Shown: positions 1 to 7,640 of the stretch, piece after piece
Layout: the number at the start of each line of letters is the position of its first letter
Numbering within the stretch: the first letter of the stretch is position 1
NCBI RefSeq assembly: GCF_016907365.1
Contig: NZ_JAFBBV010000001.1
Coordinates: 3,534,001 to 3,598,000, forward strand
Direction of reading: 5' to 3'
DNA from: Oerskovia paurometabola
GTDB taxonomy: Bacteria > Actinomycetota > Actinomycetes > Actinomycetales > Cellulomonadaceae
DNA length: 64,000 nt
The notes under the pieces: generated by a model
Seen by the model: only the letters and a program-made list of their open reading frames with translations
Database searches by the model: none
Told to the model about the DNA's origin: nothing
Position numbers and translations under genes: made by a program

Positions 1-43
1 GGGTCGTCGCCAGGACCGCGGCGGCTGCCTTGAGGGTTCTCAT
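1..43 (-). CDS. N-terminus of a probable secreted protein (cut by window edge)
   Basis: An ATG at 43 on the minus strand opens a frame reading MRTLKAAAAVLATT before the window ends. A basic residue pair followed by an Ala/Val/Leu run is the start of a typical Sec signal peptide. A GGAAG stretch about seven bases upstream could serve as the ribosome site. Only 14 codons are visible, so no function can be given and the call itself is tentative. Confidence 0.4.
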   Translation of the reverse strand, partial: MRTLKAAAAVLATT

Positions 44-566
44 GGGGGTTCTTCCGTTCCAGGAGGTGCAGCGGGGCTGCACGGGGACCACCCCGCTCCC
101 GCGACCTGGGTCACGGGACGAGGTGGTGAGGGGTTCGTGGAGCGCGGTCGTCCGACCCGTGGCGGGGGCCGGGGCGGCGGAGACCGGGAGGGCTCGGGCG
201 TCACGAGCGCGGCCGACGGTGCGGGGCGCTGCGATCACGGGGCACGACGACGCGTGCGACGGGAGAGCCGGAGGATCAGACCTGTGCGTCAGGGGCGGTC
301 ACGTCGGGGAGCACCCGCGACGGACGCCGCCTGTCAGCGGCTGTTCAGAGACAGCGACAACAGCGGGCGGCGCTCGTCGAGCCGTGCCGTCCGGTGCTGG
401 GGGTGCGCGTGGAAGCGCTCAGGTCGAGAAACATGATGCGACAACTATCTCACCGACCATGCGGTATGGATGCGCACGAACGGTGTGGCGGTCGTCACGT
501 CCCCGGTCCCGCTGCTAGGGTCGCCGAGCCGAGCGTGAGCTCGCCTGGGTCGTCGATGGAGCACTC
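44..566. other. Intergenic stretch with no supported gene
   Basis: About 520 bases separate the left-edge minus-strand start from the plus-strand gene at 567. Short open frames exist in several phases, but none has a convincing start, codon pattern or protein-like composition. A small inverted repeat (AGCGGGG at 70-76, CCCCGCT at 91-97) could form a hairpin. The divergent promoters for the two flanking genes should lie here, but I cannot place them. Confidence 0.5.
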
Positions 567-1313
567 ATGCTGCGTGTCACCGTGCCTGTCCGGGTCCTCG
601 TCCGCCGCCTCGCGCTGGCGATCGCGATCCTGGCCGTCCTGCACCTCCTGGCCAACTTCCTCGAGAAGGGCGCCGACCTGCACGGCGGCGTGATCGAGCC
701 GCTCGTCCACTACTTCAGCATGGACGAGGAGGTCAACGTCCCCACCTGGTTCACCGTGGTCCTGCTGGCCTCGACGGGACTCGTGACGGGGGACCTGCTG
801 CACGTCGAGCCCGTCCCGGCGCGACGGTGGGCCTGGGGGCTCATCGCGTTCGTGCTCCTGTACCTGTCGATCGACGAGATGACGAGCTTCCACGAGCACC
901 TGGGCACCTCGCTCGAAGAACATTTCCGTAGCATCGCGGACCTGCCCTTCAACGGCTGGATCGCGTTCTACGGCCCGCTCGCGCTCGTCGTGGCCGCGAT
1001 CGTCGTCCCGCTCCTGTGGGGACTGCCGAGCAGGTTCCTGCGCCCCATGGCGCTCGCCGGGGTCCTCTACGTGGCCGGTGCCGTCGGCTTCGAGGCGATC
1101 GCGGGGCTGCTGGAGGACCAGGGCTTCGACCGGGCGACGTTCGTCGGGCAGCTCGCGGTGCTCGGCGAGGAGAGCCTCGAGATGGTCGCGGTGCTCGTGT
1201 TCCTCGTGGCCGTGGTGCGCTACCGCGACGCCCTCGACGGGGGCGTCGCCGCCGTCGAGGGGCGCTCGTCCTCGGCGGGGGCGCCCGACGACGGGACCAC
1301 ACTTCATCCTTGA
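567..1313 (+). CDS. Six-helix membrane protein of unknown function
   Basis: This 248-residue protein has about six hydrophobic segments, near residues 13-32, 58-78, 88-106, 131-152, 158-180 and 200-220. Between them lie polar motifs that would sit inside or at the edge of the membrane: SIDEMTSFHEH after helix 3 and EESLEMV at the start of helix 6. Clustered Asp, Glu and His residues next to helices suggest a metal or proton site, but that is inference. GGAG six bases before the ATG supports the start. The tail from about residue 225 is polar and probably cytoplasmic. The acyltransferase gene follows 75 bases later on the same strand, so they may share a transcript. I do not recognise a characterised family. 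Confidence 0.8.
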   Translation: MLRVTVPVRVLVRRLALAIAILAVLHLLANFLEKGADLHGGVIEPLVHYFSMDEEVNVPTWFTVVLLASTGLVTGDLLHVEPVPARRWAWGLIAFVLLYLSIDEMTSFHEHLGTSLEEHFRSIADLPFNGWIAFYGPLALVVAAIVVPLLWGLPSRFLRPMALAGVLYVAGAVGFEAIAGLLEDQGFDRATFVGQLAVLGEESLEMVAVLVFLVAVVRYRDALDGGVAAVEGRSSSAGAPDDGTTLHP

Positions 1314-1388
1314 CCCTCTCCCGCCCAGGCGCCCACGATGCAAGAGCGGCCTCTCGACGGGGCCGCGCACCAGCGGCAGGGGACCTCG

Positions 1389-2480
1389 ATGACGACTCCG
1401 GCGGAGACGAGCAGCGCCCCGCGCCAGCTCCCCTCCCTCACGGCGATCCGCGCGGTCGCCGCCGCGGCGGTCCTGGTGTTCCACCTGGACTACTGGCAGG
1501 TGCTCGACATCCCCGGGGCGTACTACGGCAGCACCGGGGTCGCGCTGTTCTTCGTGCTCTCGGGCTTCATCCTCACGTGGACCGCCAACCCCGCGCTCCC
1601 CCGCAGCGGCTTCTACCTGCGCCGCGTCGCGCGGATCTACCCCGACCACCTCGTGACGCTGGTCGCGGCCCTCGTCATCGCCCTGGTCCTGGGCAGCCCG
1701 CCCGTGACCGGGCGCATCATCGGCGCCAACGTCCTGCTGCTCCAGGCCTGGTCCCTGGACCCCACGGTCGTGTACGGGCTCAACGGCGTCGCGTGGTCGC
1801 TGTCGTGCGAGCTCGCGTTCTACCTCGCCTTCCCGTTCCTCCTGCCGCTGCTGCGGCGCTGGTCGCCACGGACCCGGCTCGTGGTGACCCTCGTGGCGCT
1901 CGCGATCCCGCTCGTCGCGACGGTCGCGGCCCCCACGACGTACCAGGTGCTCTACCACTTCCCCCTCGCCCGGTTCCCCGAGTTCGTGCTGGGCGTCGTC
2001 GCGGGGCTCGCGTTCGTCGAGGGCCACCGGTCACGGGTCCCGTGGGCCGGGGTGCTCGGGATCCTCGCCGCGGTGCTCGTCGCGGCCGAGCTCACGCACG
2101 CGACCGAGGCCGTGGCCCGGGTCGCACTCGTCCTGCCGTTCGCGCTGTTCCTCATGCTCTGCGCCGAGCGCGACCTGCGGGGCCGGCGGTCGGTGCTGAC
2201 GCACCGCGTCCTGATCGTCGCGGGCTCGGCGTCGTACGCGTTCTACCTGGTGCACGAGCTCGTGATCCGTCGCGTGCTCGACACCCCCCTGACGGGGGTG
2301 CTCGCCGCGGTCGTCATCACGGTCGCCGCCGCGGTGCTGGCCTACGCGCTCTACCGGTTCGTCGAGGAGCCCGCCCGCCACCTGATCGTGAACCGCTGGG
2401 GGCGGCGGCGCGTCCCGGCCCCGGCGGCCGCACCGGAGACGGCTACCGCTTCGACGTCCCCACCGTCGCCGCCGCGCTGA
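1389..2480 (+). CDS. Acyltransferase 3 family membrane protein (OafA/YrhL type)
   Basis: The 363-residue product matches the acyltransferase-3 fold: about ten membrane helices, an N-terminal motif LTAIRAVAA followed by LVFHLDYW, and a C-terminal RFVEEPARH. His32 in LVFH is the family's conserved catalytic histidine. Members move acyl groups, mostly acetyl, from the cytoplasmic side onto sugars of surface polysaccharides or peptidoglycan. The ATG at 1389 follows a GGCAGGGGACC ribosome site and was preferred to an in-frame ATG at 1338 that would add a polar leader. Its last 38 bases overlap the 3' end of the convergent mfd gene. The large polysaccharide locus nearby makes a glycan substrate likely, but none is proven. 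Confidence 0.92.
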   Translation: MTTPAETSSAPRQLPSLTAIRAVAAAAVLVFHLDYWQVLDIPGAYYGSTGVALFFVLSGFILTWTANPALPRSGFYLRRVARIYPDHLVTLVAALVIALVLGSPPVTGRIIGANVLLLQAWSLDPTVVYGLNGVAWSLSCELAFYLAFPFLLPLLRRWSPRTRLVVTLVALAIPLVATVAAPTTYQVLYHFPLARFPEFVLGVVAGLAFVEGHRSRVPWAGVLGILAAVLVAAELTHATEAVARVALVLPFALFLMLCAERDLRGRRSVLTHRVLIVAGSASYAFYLVHELVIRRVLDTPLTGVLAAVVITVAAAVLAYALYRFVEEPARHLIVNRWGRRRVPAPAAAPETATASTSPPSPPR

Positions 2481-5400
2481 CGTCTCCCGTGATGACCGCG
2501 TCGATGAGCTGGCGCGCCCAGGCGAGCACCTCCATGCCCCGCAGCGGACGACCTCCGATGCGCGCCGTCGTCGGGAAGGGGACGAGGAACGCGCGGATCG
2601 CGGGCTTGAGCATGGTGCCCGGGTAGAGGCGCTTGAGGCGCAGCTCGGCGGACTCCGGGAGGTCGACGGGCGCGAAGCGCACGAACTTGCCCTGCGCCGT
2701 GACGTCGGCGAGCCCTGCGCGGCGCGCATGGTTGCGGAAGTCCGCGACGGCGAACAGGGCCTCGACGACCTCCGGGAGCGCGCCGTAGCGGTCGACGAGC
2801 TCGGCCCGCACCTCGGCGAGCGCGGGCTCGTCCTGGGCCGCCGCGATCTTGCGGTACGCCTCGAGGCGCAGGCGCTCGTGCGCGATGTAGTCGTGCGGGA
2901 TGTGCGCGTCCACGGGCAGCTCGATCGAGACCTCGGGCGCTTCCTCCTCGACCTCGCCCTTGAACGACGCCACGGCCTCGCCGACCATGCGCACGTACAG
3001 GTCGAACCCGACGCCTGCGATGTGCCCCGACTGCTCGCCGCCCAGCAGGTTGCCCGCACCGCGGATCTCGAGGTCCTTCATGGCGATCTGCATGCCCGCG
3101 CCGAGGTCCGTGTTGGCGGCCATGGTCGCGAGGCGGTCGTGCGCGGTGTCGGTCAGCGGGCGCTCGGGCGGGTACAGGAAGTACGCGTACGCGCGCTCGC
3201 GCCCACGACCCACACGACCGCGGAGCTGGTGGAGCTGGGACAGGCCCAGCATGTCGGCGCGCTCCAGGATGAGCGTGTTGGCGTTGGAGATGTCGAGGCC
3301 GGTCTCGATGATCGTGGTGCAGACCAGGACGTCGAGCTCCTTCTCCCAGAACGCCGTGATCGTCTGGTCGAGCTGGGCCTCGCTCATCTTGCCGTGCGCG
3401 ACGCCGATGCGGGCCTCGGGGACGAGCTCGCGCAGGCGCTGGGCCGTGCGGTCGATCGTCTCGACCTTGTTGTGCACGTAGAACACCTGGCCCTCGCGCA
3501 GCAGCTCGCGGCGGATCGACGCAGAGATCTGCTTCTCCTCGTACGCGCCCACGTACGTGAGCACGGGGTGGCGCTCCTCGGGCGGGGTCGCGAGCGTCGA
3601 CATCTCGCGGATGCCCGTGACGGCCATCTCGAGCGTGCGCGGGATGGGGGTCGCGCTCATCGCGAGCACGTCGACGTTGGTCCGGAGCTGCTTGAGCGTC
3701 TCCTTGTGCTCGACGCCGAACCGCTGCTCCTCGTCGATGATGACCAGGCCCAGGTCCTTGAACTTGATGGACCCCGAGATGATGCGGTGCGTGCCGATCA
3801 CGACGTCGACCGACCCGTCCTTGAGCCCCTCGACCGTTTCCTTGGACTCGGCCTCGGTCTGGAAGCGCGAGAGCGCCTTGACCGTCACGGGGAACGCCGA
3901 GTAGCGCTCGGCGAACGTCTGGAAGTGCTGCTGGACCAGGAGCGTCGTGGGCACGAGGACCGCGACCTGCTTGCCGTCCTGCACGGCCTTGAACGCCGCG
4001 CGGACCGCGATCTCGGTCTTGCCGTACCCGACGTCGCCACACACGAGCCGGTCCATGGGGACCGGCTTCTCCATGTCGGCCTTGACCTCGTCGATCGTGA
4101 CGAGCTGGTCGGGCGTCTCGACGTACGCGAACGCGTCCTCGAGCTCGCGCTGCCACGGGGTGTCGGGGCCGAACGCGTGCCCCTGCGTGGCCATGCGGGC
4201 GCTGTAGAGGCGGATGAGCTCGCCCGCGATCTCCTTGACGTGCTTGCGCGCCTGGCTCTTGGTCTTGGCCCAGTCCGAGCCGCCCATCTTGTTCAGGCTG
4301 GGCGACTCGCCGCCCGTGTACTTGGTGACCTGGTCGAGCTGGTCGGAGGGCACGAACAGGCGGTCGCCCGGCTGGCCGCGCTTGCTGCTGGCGTACTCGA
4401 TGACGAGGTACTCGCGCGTCGCGGCGTTGCCGCCCGTGCCGAGCGTGCGCTGCACGAGCTCGACGAACTTCCCCACGCCGTGCTGCTCGTGCACCACGTA
4501 GTCGCCCGCGCGCAGTGCGAGGGGGTCGACGACGTTGCGCCGCCGCGAGGGCATCTTGCGCATGTCGCGCGTGCTCGACCCCTGGCGCCCCGTGAGGTCC
4601 GACTCGCTGAACACCGCGAGCTTCAGGTCGGGCGCGACGAAGCCCGGCCCCACGGGCGCGGGCGTCACGAGCACGACGCCGCCCTCGGGCTCGGTGTCGA
4701 TCGACGCGACCAGGCGCGCTGCGGTGTCGACCGCGGACAGCTGCTCGGTCATGCGGCGTGCGGGGCCGTGACCCTCGGTCGTCAGGACCAGGCGCCAGCC
4801 CGCGTGCTGGAGAGAGCGCAGGTCGTCGAGCGCCCGCTCGACGTCGCCGCGGTAGGACTCGACGTTGCGCGCCGGCACGGTGAAGGTGGTCACGCCGTCC
4901 GTGCCCATGCCCGACGTCGGACCCTCGCCTCCCGGGAGCGCCTCGCCCGGGTGCGCCTCGCCGTCGGGGGTGGCGCCCTCGTCGAGGCCGAACGGGCTGA
5001 GCGTCCACCACCCGAGGCCGCGACGCTCGGCGACGTCGTGGACGTCGGCGAACGTCTCGAACGACGCGGCCGAGAGGTTGATCGGGGTCGAGCCGCCTGC
5101 GGCCGCACCGGTCCAGGCGGCGGCGAGGAACTCCTCGGTCGTCGCGACGAGGTCGTGCGCGCGGCGGCGCACGCGCTCGGGGTCGTTGATGATCAGCAGG
5201 GCGTCGTCGGGGACGAGGTCCAGGACGGGCAGCATGCGGTCGACGAGGACCGGGGCGAGGGACTCCATGCCCTCCACGGCGATGCCGGCGGCGAGCTTGT
5301 CGAGCATGTCGGTCGCGCCGGGCAGCGTCTCGATCAGCTCCGCCGCGCGGGCGCGCACCGCGTCCGTCAGGAGGATCTCGCGGCACGGCGGCGCCCACAC

Positions 5401-6141
5401 GCCGTGGTCCGCGATCTCGAGGCTGCGCTGGTCCGCAACCGCGAACCAGCGGATCTCGGTGACCTCGTCGCCCCAGAACTCGACGCGCAGCGGGTGGTCC
5501 TCGGTCGGGGGGAAGACGTCGAGGATGCCGCCGCGCACCGCGAACTCGCCGCGCCGCTCGACCATGTCCACACGCTGGTAGGCGGCCGCGCTCAGGCGCT
5601 CGGCGACGTCGGTGAGGTCGGCCGTCTCGCCCGTGCTGAGCTCGACAGGCTCCAGGTCGCCGAGGCCCTCGACGACGGGCTGGAGCAGAGCGCGCACCGG
5701 CATGACCAGGACGCGCACGGGGCCGGACTGGCTGACCTCGCTGGTCGGGTGCGCGAGGCGGCGGAACACCGCGAGCCGCTTGGCGACCGTGTCGCTGCGC
5801 GGCGACAGGCGCTCGTGCGGCAGCGTCTCCCAGGCGGGCAGGACCGCGACCAGGTCGCCCAGCTCGTCGGGCAGGTACGCGCGCACGCTCGCGGCGAGCT
5901 CGTCGGCCTCGCGTCCCGTCGCGGTCACGACGACGAGGGGGCGGGAGCCCTGGGCGGGGGCGCCCTTCTCTGCCCCGGTGGTCTCCCCGGTCGCGGTCGC
6001 CCCCGCCATCGCGGCGAGCAACGGCGGGCGCACGCCCACCGGGCCGACGACGTCGACCGCGCCCCGCAGGCGCACGTGCTCGACGACCGCGCGCGCGGTC
6101 GGGTCGGCCAGGAGGGCGGGCAGGATTCCGGTGAGGTTCAT
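2443..6141 (-). CDS. mfd: Transcription-repair coupling factor Mfd
   Basis: This 1,232-residue protein is a full-length Mfd. It binds RNA polymerase stalled at DNA damage, pushes it off by ATP-driven translocation and recruits UvrA. The N-terminal third resembles UvrB. A CarD-like RNA-polymerase-interaction domain lies near 525-600 (RAGDYVVHEQHGVGKF). The translocase has Walker A GYGKTE with Lys708 and the DEEQ box at 803-806, and the TRCF C-terminal domain follows. GAAGGAAC precedes the ATG. It is somewhat longer than the E. coli protein, with acidic or Gly-rich inserts around residues 390-420. In other bacteria mfd commonly sits just after pth; here the two are about 47 kb apart on the same strand. 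Confidence 0.98.
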   Translation of the reverse strand: MNLTGILPALLADPTARAVVEHVRLRGAVDVVGPVGVRPPLLAAMAGATATGETTGAEKGAPAQGSRPLVVVTATGREADELAASVRAYLPDELGDLVAVLPAWETLPHERLSPRSDTVAKRLAVFRRLAHPTSEVSQSGPVRVLVMPVRALLQPVVEGLGDLEPVELSTGETADLTDVAERLSAAAYQRVDMVERRGEFAVRGGILDVFPPTEDHPLRVEFWGDEVTEIRWFAVADQRSLEIADHGVWAPPCREILLTDAVRARAAELIETLPGATDMLDKLAAGIAVEGMESLAPVLVDRMLPVLDLVPDDALLIINDPERVRRRAHDLVATTEEFLAAAWTGAAAGGSTPINLSAASFETFADVHDVAERRGLGWWTLSPFGLDEGATPDGEAHPGEALPGGEGPTSGMGTDGVTTFTVPARNVESYRGDVERALDDLRSLQHAGWRLVLTTEGHGPARRMTEQLSAVDTAARLVASIDTEPEGGVVLVTPAPVGPGFVAPDLKLAVFSESDLTGRQGSSTRDMRKMPSRRRNVVDPLALRAGDYVVHEQHGVGKFVELVQRTLGTGGNAATREYLVIEYASSKRGQPGDRLFVPSDQLDQVTKYTGGESPSLNKMGGSDWAKTKSQARKHVKEIAGELIRLYSARMATQGHAFGPDTPWQRELEDAFAYVETPDQLVTIDEVKADMEKPVPMDRLVCGDVGYGKTEIAVRAAFKAVQDGKQVAVLVPTTLLVQQHFQTFAERYSAFPVTVKALSRFQTEAESKETVEGLKDGSVDVVIGTHRIISGSIKFKDLGLVIIDEEQRFGVEHKETLKQLRTNVDVLAMSATPIPRTLEMAVTGIREMSTLATPPEERHPVLTYVGAYEEKQISASIRRELLREGQVFYVHNKVETIDRTAQRLRELVPEARIGVAHGKMSEAQLDQTITAFWEKELDVLVCTTIIETGLDISNANTLILERADMLGLSQLHQLRGRVGRGRERAYAYFLYPPERPLTDTAHDRLATMAANTDLGAGMQIAMKDLEIRGAGNLLGGEQSGHIAGVGFDLYVRMVGEAVASFKGEVEEEAPEVSIELPVDAHIPHDYIAHERLRLEAYRKIAAAQDEPALAEVRAELVDRYGALPEVVEALFAVADFRNHARRAGLADVTAQGKFVRFAPVDLPESAELRLKRLYPGTMLKPAIRAFLVPFPTTARIGGRPLRGMEVLAWARQLIDAVITGDVSAAATVGTSKR

Positions 6142-6261
6142 GAGTTCCTTCGAGCAGGGTCACCGACGGCGTGGGCGTCCACGGGCGCAGGCCCGGGCAG
6201 GTGTGGACGTCGTTCGACACGACCCGCAGCGAGGCACGGGCGCGCCGGAACAGCACGAGCG

Positions 6262-6290
6262 GCCCGGACCGAGGTGAAGACGGTCCGGGC
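6262..6290 (-). terminator. Hairpin between orphan gene and mfd
   Basis: GCCCGGACC (6262-6270) and GGTCCGGGC (6282-6290) form a perfect 9-bp stem with an 11-base loop. It lies about 135 bases after the stop of the minus-strand gene at 6425-7015 and about 120 bases before mfd. No T-run follows, so it could be a GC-only terminator or a stem in the mfd leader. Confidence 0.4.
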
Positions 6291-6424
6291 TGAGGGTGCG
6301 AGCACCAGGTTACGCCGAGGGGGTGACAGGGGGCGCGGTGGTTCGTGAGATGGCGGGGTGGGATCAGATCTGCGCGCGGCCGCGACGGGCGAGGCCCCCG
6401 CGTGCGTTGTCAAGGCGCACAGTG

Positions 6425-7015
6425 CTAGAGCCTAGAAATCTGCTCCCGAGCAATGTCGAGCAGCCCCGGCGCGGCCATCTCGCACCACCGCTCCACGTAG
6501 TCCAGGTCAGGCAATGGAAAGAAGGCATCACGGTTCGTCAGTCGCCACTCTAGATACCTGGAATCATCTAGATACGGATCCTCTGAACGGTTCGCCAGCG
6601 GCAGGACAACCCGAGCCGCACTCTCCCGCAGCAGCTCGCGGTCAGGCGCAGAGAGAACATCGAGCAGCATCGTCGTCTTGTAGACGGTCGTCGCGATGTT
6701 GTACATCTCCCATCCCACCGGCCCGTAGCCCCCCTCGGCACCGACGCAGGCCATCTCTCTCATTTCGCCACCATCGATCAACGAGAACATCCGACCAACG
6801 GTCTCAAATCGCAGCCACACGGCGGCACCCTTGCCCTGGTCGTTCGACCTCACCCACCCCGAAGGCGCGCCGCTCAACCGCTTCATCCCCAGCGCCTTGA
6901 ACTGACCGTCGAGTCGACGCATCACCGCAGTTCTCGCCGCCGCGCGACTGAGTAGTTGTGACGCCATCAGTGCCCTACCAACACTCTCGGGGCTCCATAG
7001 CGCTTCGAGATCCAC
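6425..7015 (-). CDS. Orphan protein of the toxin module, function unknown
   Basis: A 196-residue protein with no membrane segment and no motif I recognise. The start is a GTG at 7015 with AAGGGCAG just upstream; an in-frame ATG at 6967 is an alternative. The gene is visibly poorer in GC than mfd and the polysaccharide genes, and it reads in the same direction as the RHS toxin and its candidate immunity gene, 205 bases downstream of the latter. Its position at the tail of an RHS locus suits an additional immunity protein, or a leftover from an earlier toxin tip, but this is context only. The composition is globular and mixed, including a Trp/Tyr-rich stretch around residues 88-100. Confidence 0.65.
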   Translation of the reverse strand: MDLEALWSPESVGRALMASQLLSRAAARTAVMRRLDGQFKALGMKRLSGAPSGWVRSNDQGKGAAVWLRFETVGRMFSLIDGGEMREMACVGAEGGYGPVGWEMYNIATTVYKTTMLLDVLSAPDRELLRESAARVVLPLANRSEDPYLDDSRYLEWRLTNRDAFFPLPDLDYVERWCEMAAPGLLDIAREQISRL

Positions 7016-7220
7016 CTGCCCTTGACCTTCCGCCTGCTACCTATCGGGACCGAGCCGTTTCGCCGTGGGGCCAGCAGAGCCATTGCGCCCCGAGTACGCG
7101 ATAGTTGACGATCCGCGATCAGATACAATTCGCCAGAAAATGGGGGACACACGGACAGCGGCTTTGCAGGAGAAGCGCATCCGCGGTCATCCGACCGCCG
7201 TCACTTCACCTGATCACGAT

Positions 7221-7640
7221 TCAAGAAGACTGAGGTTCAGTCCAAGGGGAGATCGAGAGCGAGTCAAACTCAACATGAACAAAGCGCCCACCCCAATCCC
7301 ATTCAACGTCAACCGCAAGACGCGCATTCGAGCTTGGATTCGATTGTTGAATTTGCGAAATCTCCGTAGCTCCGGGTGAAAGCGACTGATCCTCACCGAG
7401 TTCCAGCGATCGAATATCTGCAGAGTACTCAACCAAGTATACTGGTGAAAATTCTACCGAAACCAGTTTTGGCGCATCCAGATCGGACCTAACTCGACCA
7501 GCACCGTCCCAGATGTAGTCAAACATCAATCGCATTGCGTATCCAAAGTTGGGGAAATCAATCCCGACGATATAGCACTCCTGGAAGGACGTCCAGTGCG
7601 CAAGGATCGCGTCCAGGCCCAGAGGGTCACTAGCCGTCAT
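7221..7640 (-). CDS. Candidate immunity protein for the RHS toxin
   Basis: This 139-residue acidic protein starts with ATG at 7640, overlapping the TGA of the RHS gene by four bases (ATGA), so its translation is coupled to that of the toxin. Small acidic soluble proteins directly after a polymorphic toxin are its cognate immunity proteins in well-studied systems. It has no signal peptide or membrane helix, which fits protection against a toxin acting in the cytoplasm. DNA composition is AT-richer than the chromosome around it (about half GC in 7261-7320), matching the toxin tip. The sequence does not resemble an immunity family I can name. Function is inferred from position. Confidence 0.72.
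   Translation of the reverse strand: MTASDPLGLDAILAHWTSFQECYIVGIDFPNFGYAMRLMFDYIWDGAGRVRSDLDAPKLVSVEFSPVYLVEYSADIRSLELGEDQSLSPGATEISQIQQSNPSSNARLAVDVEWDWGGRFVHVEFDSLSISPWTEPQSS

Noticed and set aside
30..518. A 162-codon plus-strand frame at the left end
   Set aside because: TTG start without a ribosome site and Arg/Gly-rich composition typical of noncoding GC-rich DNA.
2728..6348. A 1,206-codon plus-strand frame opposite mfd
   Set aside because: Antisense shadow of mfd; no recognisable domain, and mfd itself is certain.
6138..6413. A 91-codon minus-strand frame ahead of mfd
   Set aside because: Pro/Arg-rich, overlaps the mfd start, no ribosome site; more likely leader or spacer.
6967..7152. 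A 61-codon minus-strand frame in the AT-richer gap
   Set aside because: Overlaps the better gene at 6425-7015 and has no ribosome site or protein-like pattern; could be a toxin-tip remnant but cannot be supported.
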